A DNA stretch of 64,000 nt. Source: Branchipolynoe longqiensis (lineage: Eukaryota > Annelida > Polychaeta > Phyllodocida > Polynoidae). The stretch is from the NCBI GenBank assembly GCA_030323885.1, contig CM059192.1, forward strand, positions 61,993,593 to 62,057,592, in the 5' to 3' direction. Shown in pieces: positions 20,581-30,149 of this stretch. The translations under genes were made by a program, and so were the position numbers. Every line of letters starts with the position of its first letter. Position 1 is the stretch's first letter. The notes under the pieces are model-generated. The model saw only the letters and a program-made list of their open reading frames with translations, was not told the origin of the DNA and made no database searches.

Positions 20581-21222
20581 AGGTTACTTAGTACCGGTAT
20601 CATCTCAACATGTTCACAAAGTGAGCTAGAGTGAGGTATTATTTCGTATGGTATATAGTAACGTGTTTAAACCGTTCTGTATACAGGCGTTAAGCTAAGT
20701 TTTGCCGTAGGTTTTATGGGTAGTGAAACCAACCAAACGGGGGGGCGGCCATTGGCACGCCCGCTCTCTCTGTTTCGTACACTTCTCCCACCCGCGGCAT
20801 TCTGCGCCAGCAAGTTGAAGAAAATATTACGAAACTCGGAGGCTCGCCTCAAAAACCGGTCTGGGGAGTCTATAAAAGAAACCCAGGATCATCCCCAACA
20901 TAACCCTCTTTTAGGGTTCGGAGGAATTTCCTTAGGAGATGCAACTCGGGTTAACATCTCTGCCTGTCTGAACACAGGTTTCGCTATGTCAAGCGGTATC
21001 GGTTTCGGTTATGCACATTCTTATCCTCGTGTTTTTTATAACACCTTTTATGTCCAAATTGGACCTGAGAAAGTTCTAAGCTTTCATAATGGGATGCTAT
21101 AAACCATCCTTAAGAAATTGAATGCAGTTTCTCAATACTTACAGTTAGTTAAAGTGTTGTAGTAGTTAAATCCTGCTGGAGCAGCTCAGCGAACGTCCTC
21201 CCGCCGTGAGCTGCTTATGCTA

Positions 21223-21292
21223 ATTGCTGTACCCGGATGTGCTTACCTCTCCCTAGCCTGCGGCTAGCCTGAGGCTATATACCGAGGTAAAA
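21223..21292. repeat. DIRS 5' inverted terminal repeat
   Basis: 21248-21292 pairs exactly with 16228-16272, and 21223-21253 pairs with 16005-16035. The stretch 20581-21222 between this and the gag-like ATG is leader sequence without a convincing frame. Confidence 0.88.
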
Positions 21293-21599
21293 TATATATA
21301 TATAGATGGGTTCTTCCATATCGTTCACTGTTGGCCCCAATTGGTTCGTCCTTCACATTATAACTGTTTTCTTCTAAATCATTTCCCTTCTCACACCAGA
21401 TGAAGAAATTTCTTGTTATACCCTCAAGAAGCAATGAGAGCATTGCAGTTAAAAAGAAGTTTTGCTTAGATTTTTTGTTATTATTAAAATAGAGTCCTGT
21501 GTCACAAATAGGACACCCAAAAATGGGAATAGCAATATTCTACTGTTTGTGTCAGAAGGTACTTCATGGCAGACAAACAAATTCAACATAGCTAGCTTC

Positions 21600-22110
21600 C
21601 AAAAATGTTAGAAAGCTTATTTCAGGAGTGTTGAATATGTCTGGGTCAAACGATGCTTGAGAGTGAGCAGAACACAATGTTTCTTTTTGCGTCAAGCCAT
21701 GAAACACACATTCACGCTCAATTTCCACAAAGTCAAGCAATGCAAGCAGGGGGAAACACTGCTAATATAAATATCATAACATCCATGATATTGGGATCTT
21801 AACATGAAAGTCACCACATTGTTTCCTACAATTCATTAAAAGCACAGTGAAAACTGCTTTATGGGTAAAACATGCATTAGGCAAAGCATTACGCATGTTT
21901 CAATGTCACAATTTTCCAGGTGCACTCTTCTGCTCTGAATCCTCCTAAAAGTGCACATAGTTACTCCTAATGATTACTTTTCAAAACCTGTCTAGGAAAT
22001 AATTAAGTTCGTTTAGTTTTTTAAATCATTTAGATTTTGCGACACAACATGTGCGATGCTCTCCATTGCAGCCACCCTGACTTGCTTTCGGGGTCCAAAC
22101 TGCAAACGGG
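21600..22110. repeat. Dispersed repeat, same family as 33960-35380
   Basis: Shares with 33960-35380, in the same orientation and order, CGATGCTTGA.AGTGAGCA, CATGAAACA..CGTTC, ATGCAAGC..GG.AAA.C, CATGTTTCA.TGTCACAATT, TAGTTACTCCTA.TGA and GCCACCCTGACT...CGGGGTCCAAAC. Non-coding and unclassified. Confidence 0.6.
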
Positions 22111-22361
22111 TAACTTGCAGCCTCGCCCACTTCATGAGTATTAATGGAAGGAGACCCATCAATAAGTACAATCGTTTCTCTGCAGGGCATAAGTTGGCCA
22201 AGTCGGTAAAGTGTCTGATGCCGTATGGAAGGTTGTGGTGGGTGAGTTGATGGTAAACCTCAAACATTTACAACATTGATATTATTTACTACGTTGGCCT
22301 TCTTTATTAAGAGAATGGGTCATGGATATAATGTGACCGAGTGGTCTATCAGTTTTTTCTG

Positions 22362-22505
22362 GGTTATTTGTTTGTTTAACGACCCCCCAGTACAAAAGGT
22401 AAACATCGGCTATTGATTGTCATAGAGTGGGCTGTCGAGTCACAATGCTAATAACACTGTATCCCAGCGGGGCAGCACTATAAAGTCATGACTGAACTGT
22501 CAGTC
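22362..22505. repeat. SINE-B 3' fragment joined to a SINE-A fragment
   Basis: 22362-22430 has TTTGTTTAACGACCCCCCAG and CATCGGCTATTGATTGTC (SINE-B, minus). 22465-22505 has GGGGCAGCACTATAAAGTCA (SINE-A body, plus). Confidence 0.5.
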
Positions 22506-22767
22506 TTTCTTCCATCACGCTGCGAATGTTGGATGAGAAGTCCCTTGTGGGTGACTTTGTGTTTGTAGGATTCGAAAGAATCTATGTTATACGTCAAGTT
22601 ACAGGTAAGTCTAGTTTAACTGTAATATTCTTACATTATCTTTCGAACACTAGGAAGCCAAGTCCCAAGGAGAGACTTTGTAGCTTACGCCAACATTTTC
22701 TGAATCTTCTATTATTATTTATTTATTGTTTCATTATTATTATTATCATCATTATCCCCCCCATTAA

Positions 22768-22855
22768 CTTGTAAGTATAGTATTATACCTTAAATTTCTT
22801 TTATTATTATTAACAATTCAATGTACATGAATAACAGTTTCTAGGACAGCCCTCT
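22768..22855. repeat. Direct repeat flanking the gag-protease relic, left copy
   Basis: AGTATTATACCTTAAA and TTAACAATTCAATGTACATG with AACAGTTTCTAG are repeated at 25333-25407. The two could be remnants of long terminal repeats around the Gypsy-like relic. A shorter tandem piece (CCATTAACTTGTAAGCATAG) recurs at about 22886-22920. Confidence 0.45.
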
Positions 22856-22899
22856 TATCATCATTATTACTTTTACTATTTACCCCCCCCCCCCATTAA

Positions 22900-24940
22900 C
22901 TTGTAAGCATAGTATTTTACTATAGCTTTGGTGATCCCCGTCAACCCCTGCAGCTGTAATTTTAACATCACAACCGGTCATCAGAGCAATGCAAACATCT
23001 TGTGCAACTGCAGACACAGTCTGACTATCGCGACGCAATTCACACTGCACCGTGAGGCAGTACGGATATTGAAGATATAGGCTGCCATCCTGTCGCAGCT
23101 CACAACCATAATACTCCAAAAATTCCACACCCAAAATACCATCTTCTGAAATAGCGGAAACAGTAGGGGCATAATGAAAAATTTTCCCCCCGATCTCCAG
23201 AGATAGTATAGCTTGTCCGTACTGCTTGAATGGCACAGCGGTGACAGTGACAGGCTTCACGCTATTATCGAAAAACACCTTGCCACCGTCTAAGTTATCG
23301 AAGAATTTTCATCCAACACATGTGACCGCAGCCCCACTGTCTATTATAAAATACCCGATAGTCCCCCTAACGCACATTCTCACATACCACCGTTTTCCGT
23401 CCAAAGTCCAGAAAGTGGAATCCACGAACAGGCGTCTACCACATGGGTGAGATAGGTCACACCCCTGACGCTGTACTATAAATTGCATACAGTCGTCCAG
23501 AGGCGTGGGAGCCAAAGCAGACACGCAGCGCGCTATCTGCTTCATGCCATCCCACAATACCGACTCCACTGGGATTGAATCACCAGGGGCGATCACCGGC
23601 GGTCCCGCGCTAGCATCAGACTGCACACTGGCTTCCTCATTAGTCAACACCGCATCCGTTTTGGCGGTATTCGGGCTTGCCAATTGGGTTGGGCCCAAGC
23701 CCACACGGTCCAACCCTAAGCATTTAAATTGGGCTTAGCCTTAGCGCCCTGGCCTTACGGAAACGCACCAACCTAACCCGATCAACACCTGAGTTGTCCC
23801 TACTCTCGTGATCACCGGCTAATAGAGCCTGCTCGAGAGTACGCTTTACCCCAGTACATTGCATAGGCCAATGACCAAATGCAAAGCAAGGACCACATTC
23901 ATGATCACGAGCACGCGTATCTTTCTTAGCTACGCGCCTGCGCGCAGATAACCCTAAGGAACCAGGTCCACTCGTTGGCACCTGCGCCGCAGATTTCTGC
24001 TCGCCTATCACATCACGGACCCAGCACTGCACCAGTTCCTTAGTGATAGGTAGCGCGCGATAAGCCCCCCCCCCCCACCCCCCCGAAGAGCTTCCTCGGA
24101 AGTTGCCACCCTCACGATAGCCCCCTCCTGCTGAACAACGGAAGTTATCACCATCACAATAGCCCCCCCAGAATTGCTCAGGAGGTTACTACCGCCGCCA
24201 TCACACCGAGGCCCTCGTGGTGCATTATAAGCCGCCACCTCCACCTCAAACTCCCCCACGGTGAATACTCCAGCGGCGCTTCCCGCACAGAACTCCTGTG
24301 TACGCCCAGACCTAAATCATCACGATACACGATCGAACTGCTACCCTCACATACACCCACCCCCGAATCAATATTGATCAACAGAGACCATATAGCATCA
24401 AGAGCGAAGCCCACCTTCATTGCACTCCCCCCATAGGCCCTCCCGAGTAGTTATATCACCTGAGAAAACCTTCTGCGTCACGTCAGAAGCCACATCTTTC
24501 AACGCTGTGACACTATCACCTGAATGAGCGCTCAACTGCGCGCCAAGCCCCCCACCCTGTACTGCAACTGGTGTAAACAACGGCGCAATACCCGACGGCG
24601 GACTGCCACTCAACTGCGCTAACTGCGTCCAATAGCTATCAGACACCGTGATGCCTTCACAGCGACCCCGGGCGACACCACCAGTGCAGGCACGGGAGTG
24701 GCTACGCCCCCCCGACCAATTAACACCTCGCGGCCCTCCCCGATGACGCCGGCACCTGTATTTGGAACGAACGTATCACATACATCCCCAACAGGCATTG
24801 ACAGAGCGCGGTGCGGTGTACTCAACACAGAAGCGTCCGCGCTCACCGACGGTCCTTCCGCGACGGGACGCCCACCACCATCAATTTGGTATGGGCGCCC
24901 ACTACGCAGACGGGGTGTCGACATCCCCTCCATATCAATT
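22900..24940 (-). pseudogene. Gypsy-like LTR retrotransposon gag-protease relic
   Basis: Read leftwards from about 24933, the translation is broken into several frames but the order is that of gag-pro. A proline/glycine-rich N-terminal part comes first, then a perfect CCHC zinc knuckle (CGPCFAFGHWPMQC, near 23850-23900). Next is a retropepsin active site IDSGAAVTCVG (about 23310-23345), and after it the second protease motif ILGVEFLEYYG (about 23100-23135). The knuckle packages RNA and the aspartic protease matures the polyprotein. Frameshifts near 23300 and 23720 and throughout gag make it non-functional. No RT or integrase follows; the left side ends in the repeat at 22768-22920. Ty3/Gypsy is the likeliest type, but Bel/Pao is not excluded. 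Confidence 0.65.
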
Positions 24941-25332
24941 TATGAAGAGAACCTACCTTCGGAGTCCATGGCCCAGGTCCAAAACTCACCCCTTACGCAG
25001 AAGGCGAGCTGGTCATGGAACCAATGTAATGGCCCATGGCCCGCCGACTCTCACCATGCCACACACACGCGGAAGAACGCCAAGATCCAATATAAGTACG
25101 CTTCAACTTGGTTTATTGAACCAATCTGCTCTCCGCGGCATCCACAGTCATCTGACCCGCCCCCTGACTTGCCAGATCCCACATCGACTCTATAGGTGGG
25201 GTGGGGGTGAGCTCGGGGTCTGCCCGGTGGCTAGCCTGCCGCCACCTATTGCAGTTCAGTGTAACTGCGCGGGTGTGCGGCGTAGTCTCCGCCGCTACCG
25301 CGTGGTAGTAGGGCTCATGTACAGACTACTAC

Positions 25333-25407
25333 AGTATTATACCTTAAACTTTTTTATTATTATTAACAATTCAATGTATATGAATAACAGTTTCTAGCAC
25401 AGCCCTC
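25333..25407. repeat. Direct repeat flanking the gag-protease relic, right copy
   Basis: About 75 bases nearly identical to 22768-22855 in the same orientation; see that entry. The actual LTR limits were not resolved. Confidence 0.45.
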
Positions 25408-25479
25408 TGAACTTGTGGGCTTCCACATCTTCATGATAATGAATCGCAAAGTTTTTTGCATCACACCAGGAGGTGCTCC

Positions 25480-25745
25480 TCATAAGTGTTGAAGTTCACC
25501 CCCCCCCATTTCCCTAGCCGCTGTAGCCACCGCACCTCTTGTGCGGTGCGCTCTATATTGCGCCGTGTCTATACCTGCTAGTGACAATATTTCAATTGTC
25601 CACCATGCGAGTATTGCCCGCGAAATCGAGTGAAATGGTTCTATATATGATAATAGTAATTGATTTTCTCCTTTTCTGACCGCTGCTGTGCGTTCTATGT
25701 ATCTTGACAAAGTTCTCACAACACAACTGTTTATTTTTTGGACAA
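25480..25745 (-). pseudogene. DIRS recombinase C-part relic
   Basis: Reads RTLSRYIERTAAVRKGENQ and FHSISRAILAWWTIEILSLAG and reaches the HxxR box as YRAHRTRGAV. It corresponds to about residues 263-330 of the complete recombinase. The segment with the catalytic tyrosine is absent; the frame runs into a C-rich tract at 25497-25507. Confidence 0.75.
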
Positions 25746-25770
25746 GCGCATAGTGTTATAGACCTGAAAG

Positions 25771-26264
25771 GCCCGGTCACATACACATTAGTGGACGTAG
25801 TTGAACGTAGTGGAGGCTAACGTAGTTCAACGTACCAGCATCCGTACTTCTCCGTGATGAGAACGTGTGTGGGCCGGGAGTTCTGATTTAAGCTTTGGAC
25901 ATGTTCAAAAGAGAGGTACGTTTTTTTGGCAGACATAGCCTCCGTGATGACAACATACTCGAGCGTACTTCTTAATGTACTTAATGTACTTTTACCAGCA
26001 CAAAACCTTGGTCGTTCTGCCGTGGTCACATAGCCGTTAGTGGAAGAAGTTGAACGCAATGGAGGGTATCGTAGTTCCACGTAGTTGGACGTACTGGGAT
26101 CCATACCGTAACATACCGGGATCCGTACCGCAAAGTTTATCCGTACTGTTAGGTGGGTGATCAATCAAAACCTGCCGTACCTTAACGTAGTGATAGCACT
26201 TTTGACCCACGTTAATCTATCATACGTTCAACTAATTTCACTAACGTGTATGTGACCAGGGTAT
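25771..26264. mobile_element. TIR element, AGGCCCGGTCACATACAC termini
   Basis: Left end GGCCCGGTCACATACACATT; right-end reverse complement ACCCTGGTCACATACACGTT. The interior is built of GTAGTTGAACGTAGTGGAGG-like words and contains no transposase. It is inserted in the recombinase part of DIRS copy 3. A piece of the same family is at 40088-40175. The target duplication was not resolved. Confidence 0.7.
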
Positions 26265-26440
26265 AAGGGTTGTCCCAATTGACTGTGTTTCAATAGTTTA
26301 TTCATTCTAAACATTATTGCTTGTTTTGTGCTGCTCATTCAATCAACACTTATACTTAAGATTGTTTGTCCAATAGTAATAGTATCACCAGTTTATGCGT
26401 TAACAATTTTAATGATTTAATTTTTGTGTTTGAACCTACA

Positions 26441-26743
26441 GGCTCTGTCACACCTCGCCAGATTGGGGAAATGGAAAGAAACCGAACAAAGTCTTGATAT
26501 CCGGCAAGGTGTGGTTTGTGTCCGTTGCATATCCGTTGATATCTGGCCCGATCCGTTACAAGTTTTGAGCATGCACAAAACTTGTAATGGATTTAGCCGG
26601 ACTGATGTATGCAGTTATTATCCATTACTGTCCGTCCCCTGTCCGTTACATAATCGATACATTTCACGTCCGAATCACACCGGACTAGACTATTTTTGTC
26701 CGGCTCTATCCGTTTCCTCAATCCGGCAAGGTGTGATAGGGGC
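26441..26743. mobile_element. TIR element, GGCTCTGTCACACCT termini
   Basis: Left GGCTCTGTCACACCTCGCCA and reverse-complemented right AGCCCCTATCACACCTTGCC continue pairing for about 35 bases (GATTGGGGAAATGG). The interior repeats ATCCGTT-type words. About 300 bp, non-coding. Confidence 0.7.
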
Positions 26744-26809
26744 TTAACGATTCTACCCACAATAATACTATATCTATTGAACAATAACTCACATATCTTG
26801 GTTCAGATG

Positions 26810-27062
26810 GTCTACTTTCATAACTCTTACAGAACTAGCAAATTAGGAAATGTTCCCCAATTGTACTGTTCCCACCGCGTGGTAAAATTAAACTTAATAC
26901 ACAACCCGCTGTATTTATTGCGCTATAACCAACAGCAGTATCAAAGTACATTCGTAAATATTGCAGCGCGTTAGATATCTCTGGATTTAATATTGGTATA
27001 TCAGGTTGATAAGTCCATAAGGACCATCTGTTCAAATCTGTCTTAAACGTACAAGGGCACAC
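26810..27062 (-). pseudogene. DIRS recombinase N-part relic
   Basis: AVGYSAINTAGCVLSLILPR aligns with GLGYGAINAARCALSIILPR (residues 118-136) of the complete recombinase. It is preceded by a diverged core-binding stretch. Confidence 0.75.
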
Positions 27063-27202
27063 AATCCAAAGTTTTCTTACTTAAATAATAGGCTCTTAAT
27101 GAGTGGACCAAAAAAGGTAAGACATTAATCTTGTGGCTTTTTTTAATTCAACGGCTGTGTTGGAGTTGTATTGCCCCTGGCCAACGAGGTTGTCGGGCTG
27201 TT

Positions 27203-27427
27203 TCAGGTAGGACCTGTGCTTTTCTTTTGTACAGTCTGTGTAGCTGGTTGGTTGTTTTGCATCCTAGCAACATCTAAGGTCATATCAGGTCGGGGTCTGT
27301 GTAGCAGTGGAAACCATGGCTGCCCTGTCCAACGAGGGGCGACTACAATTGCTCGTGCAGCTTCCTTCTGGATTTTCCTTACTACTCGAGGTAGTATTCT
27401 AAATGGGGGAAACCAATATACAAACAT
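27203..27427 (-). pseudogene. DIRS RT/RNase H C-terminal relic
   Basis: FPPFRILPRVVRKI and VVAPRWTGQPW align with FPPFNIITRVARKI and LIVPEWDTQPW of the complete element. A 44-base SINE-A tail fragment sits inside at 27250-27293. Confidence 0.75.
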
Positions 27428-27657
27428 ATCATTATCAGTCCACGGAAACGTGAATGCATCTGTTCAACTATAAGGGACTGGTTCCTAACTGACATTTTGG
27501 GAGTTTATGATTTTAGCGAAAGGCAAAAAGGTCTACTTCTGGAATTCCAAACCACCCACACATGTCTATGAATATGTCAGGGTTCAGTGAGCACTCTAAT
27601 TGATCGTTAAATTGTCATGAGCGTAGATCTGCCAACACGTTTTCTACTCCGGGGATT

Positions 27658-27846
27658 TTGTTTGTTGTTTTACCTCCTAGCAACATCTAAGGTCATATCA
27701 GGACGGGTACTGACCTGTGAGAGTGTGCACTCATGGCGACTTTATAGTGCTGCCCCACTGGGACACCAGGCCACCAGCACCATGCCCTGATATCCCACTC
27801 AGTCACATTATCCTGACACTGAGCCAACTGGTCCTTGCCATATCCA
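27658..27846 (-). mobile_element. SINE-A, head-truncated, inside DIRS copy 3
   Basis: Runs from TTGTTGTTTTACCTCCTAGC through the CACTGGGACACCAGGCCACC block to CTGGTCCTTGCCATATCC. The tRNA head is missing; RT coding resumes directly at 27846. Confidence 0.75.
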
Positions 27847-28370
27847 TTTTTGCATACATTGGTTTTAACAGTTTTGTAAAAACTCTTGGCCCGGGGGAAT
27901 AGACCATTGGGTAATATCTGATATTCAAATGTTTCATTTCCCAAATAAAACGTAAGTATTTCTTATGAGACTCTATAATAGGTACAGAGTAATACGCATC
28001 GGTTAGGTCTACACTAGCCATCCACACTCCGTTCTCGATCAGGTCGAGTTCTGTATTTAGGTTAAACATTTTGAAATGCTTTTATTCAACGAGTTTATTT
28101 AGCATAGTCAAATTTAAAATCATGCGAAACTTCGCGGTAGGTTTTGGTTGTAAACATATATTTGAGATCCATTCACCTTCTACAGATTCTACCTTCCTTA
28201 CTACTCCTTTATCCAACAATTGTGAAATTTCATTATTTACAAAAACAATTTTGTGAAACGTTAAACGGAATGGTATATGTAGTTTAACTTGTACAGGTTG
28301 GTAAATGAATGGGATTTCATAACTTTGAACGCAATTCCAAATCGTTTATCAGAAGTTGTTGCCAACTTAT
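27846..28370 (-). pseudogene. DIRS reverse transcriptase relic
   Basis: MASVDLTDAYYSVPI (containing the first catalytic aspartate), then HKKYLRFIWEMKHL and PRVFTKLLKPMYAKM. It aligns with residues 100-230 of the complete RT. The YIDD box is lost where the SINE is inserted. Confidence 0.8.
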
Positions 28371-28378
28371 TAAGTGAT

Positions 28379-28620
28379 TTATTCAATTACCCGCTTTAAA
28401 GTTGTGATAACTTTTAACGGGTACAACTTCCTCACACTTACACACCTGTACTTCTGAAAACCCCTGTTTTGTGTACCGCCTCTACCGCGGGATCCTCTCT
28501 CAGCCGGTTGGTAGTTAGACACGCTTGGGTCAGCTGACCTGTTGGAACGACCCGACTGCAAGCCCGGTTTGTTGTTCACGGTTGAGTAGGGCGCTTCTCC
28601 CGTGAAGCTGCCACGGCCCC
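28379..28620 (-). pseudogene. DIRS gag-like C-terminus relic
   Basis: An RG-rich segment (ERGSRGRGGTQNRGFQK) immediately upstream of the RT relic, in the place and with the composition of the complete element's gag C-terminus. Confidence 0.55.
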
Positions 28621-28813
28621 TCTGTAGCCAAGTGTTCGTCGTATGGCGAAAGTGGGTCGGTAGAAATCAGCTGATTTCAGCCATTTTGGGGAGGGGGGGG
28701 GGGGGTGGGGGGGGGGGGGGCGAGCGACGTGTTCATCACCGTGTAGAATATTCAGATATTCGGCAAGGGGGGAATGTAAATGTTCTATTACTGATCGGTG
28801 TACGTGACCAGGT

Positions 28814-29035
28814 GCATGTATGTATGTATGTATGCATGCATGCATGCATGCATGTATGTATGTATGTATGCATGCATGCATGCATGTATGTATGTATGTA
28901 TGTATGTATGTATGTATGTATGTATGTATGTATGTATGTATGTATGTATGTATGTATGTATGTATGTATGTATGTATGTATGTATGTATGTATGTATGTA
29001 TGTATGTATGTATGTATGTATGTATGTATGTATGT
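28814..29035. repeat. (ATGT)n microsatellite with ATGC variants, left block
   Basis: About 55 tetranucleotide units. It gives artefactual ORFs of HTYIHTYIH/MYVCMYVC in every frame. Confidence 0.97.
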
Positions 29036-30009
29036 GGGTCGGTCTCAGAAACTGTGTACCACTTGAGGTAGTCTACTAGAAATGCATATTTCAAAGAAAC
29101 CCTTTATTGGAGTGTCAATATTTAGATTTCATCAGTTAGCCAAATAATGTGGGAGATAGTTTAGATCAAAAGTAAATGTTAATATTGTGTATTATGTATC
29201 TTATTGGGATGGATGTAGCTAAATACATCGAAAATTACATCACTAATTTGTGACATTGTCAACAGCATTGAAAATAAAGTGTCACAAACTTAATGAAAAC
29301 CTCTGAACAACAGCTCATTTCACTTCAAATGGTCATATACAATGTCTTCATTAAGTTGAAGACATTTATTTCTAAAAAAAAAATTTTTAATTATGAAATA
29401 GTTAACATTTTCTGGCGTCATTAACATCGTAACATTTCGTTTCCACTTGCAAGTACTATGAAACTCTGTATCAAACACTGAGTACAGATACAGTACAGGA
29501 ACTATTTTCACCATTTGACACTATGCATGGACCCAGTTATGGTATAGTAAAAGATAAATCCTGAAATTGCCCCATAACATTGAAATTTGAGCAGAACATT
29601 TGTGTAAAATTGTTGATTCCACTTTTTACTCTGCTAATCTGTTACTCTGCTAATATTTTCTTGCTTTTCTCTTTAATATTCACAAATAAGACAAAACCAT
29701 AGCAATGAGGTTTCAAATTATTATTACTACTGTTTATAAAGCAAGTGGCATGTGAAATGTCCTAAAAATGTCAAGTTTTGTGTGGAAAATATTTGATTTT
29801 GGAGTCAGATTGGTTTCCATGCTATACTGCTATTTATTGGGTGTGAGCATCATTTGACCTACTTAAAAATGCCAGAATATGTTTATTTTCAATTATTCAG
29901 ATGCAAAAGGACATACACATTGAGGAAACTTCCTTACAGGACTTTGGCAGCATTTTGATTTTCTGGTACTGATGTCACACTATTGGTACACAACTTCTGA
30001 GAATGACCC
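29036..30009. mobile_element. TIR element inserted in an ATGT microsatellite
   Basis: Left end GGGTCGGTCTCAGAAACTGT; reverse-complemented right end GGGTCATTCTCAGAAGTTGT, both followed by GTACCA. ATGT flanks both sides, which fits a 4-bp target duplication but cannot be told apart from the microsatellite itself. A relative at 37723-38603 has ATAT on both sides. 974 bp, AT-rich, no transposase. Confidence 0.75.
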
Positions 30010-30141
30010 ATGTATGTATGTATGTATGTATAAAGTATGTATGTATAAAGTATGTATGTATGTATGTATGTATGTATGTATGTATGTATGTATGTATGTA
30101 TGTATGTATGTATGTATGTATGTATGTATGTATGTATGTAT
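30010..30141. repeat. (ATGT)n microsatellite, right block
   Basis: About 30 units, two of them altered to ATAAAGT; the continuation of the block at 28814-29035 across the inserted element. Confidence 0.97.
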
Positions 30142-30149
30142 GGGTGGGT

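Larger units (their letters stand above)
15918..21292 (-). mobile_element. Complete DIRS-order retrotransposon (copy 1)
   Basis: About 5.4 kb. From 5' to 3' on the minus strand: inverted terminal repeat (21292-21223), gag-like ORF, RT/RNase H ORF and tyrosine recombinase ORF, each overlapping the next, then an internal complementary region and a terminal 90-bp foldback. Lack of an integrase, use of a tyrosine recombinase and inverted rather than direct terminal repeats define the DIRS order. These elements are thought to replicate through a circular intermediate and insert without a target duplication; none is seen here. All three frames are open and the catalytic residues are present, so the copy may be young or active. 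Confidence 0.92.

Noticed and set aside
20102..20629. 175-codon plus-strand ORF over the DIRS gag
   Set aside because: Antisense shadow; F/S-rich because the gag is K/E/D-rich.
24698..25397. Proline/histidine-rich plus-strand ORFs of 165 and 211 codons
   Set aside because: Antisense of the GC-rich Gypsy-like gag relic, with no domain of their own.
28576..29094. Long ORFs of HTYIHTYIH or MYVCMYVC repeats (also 29934-30263)
   Set aside because: Translations of an (ATGT)n microsatellite open in all frames; not proteins.
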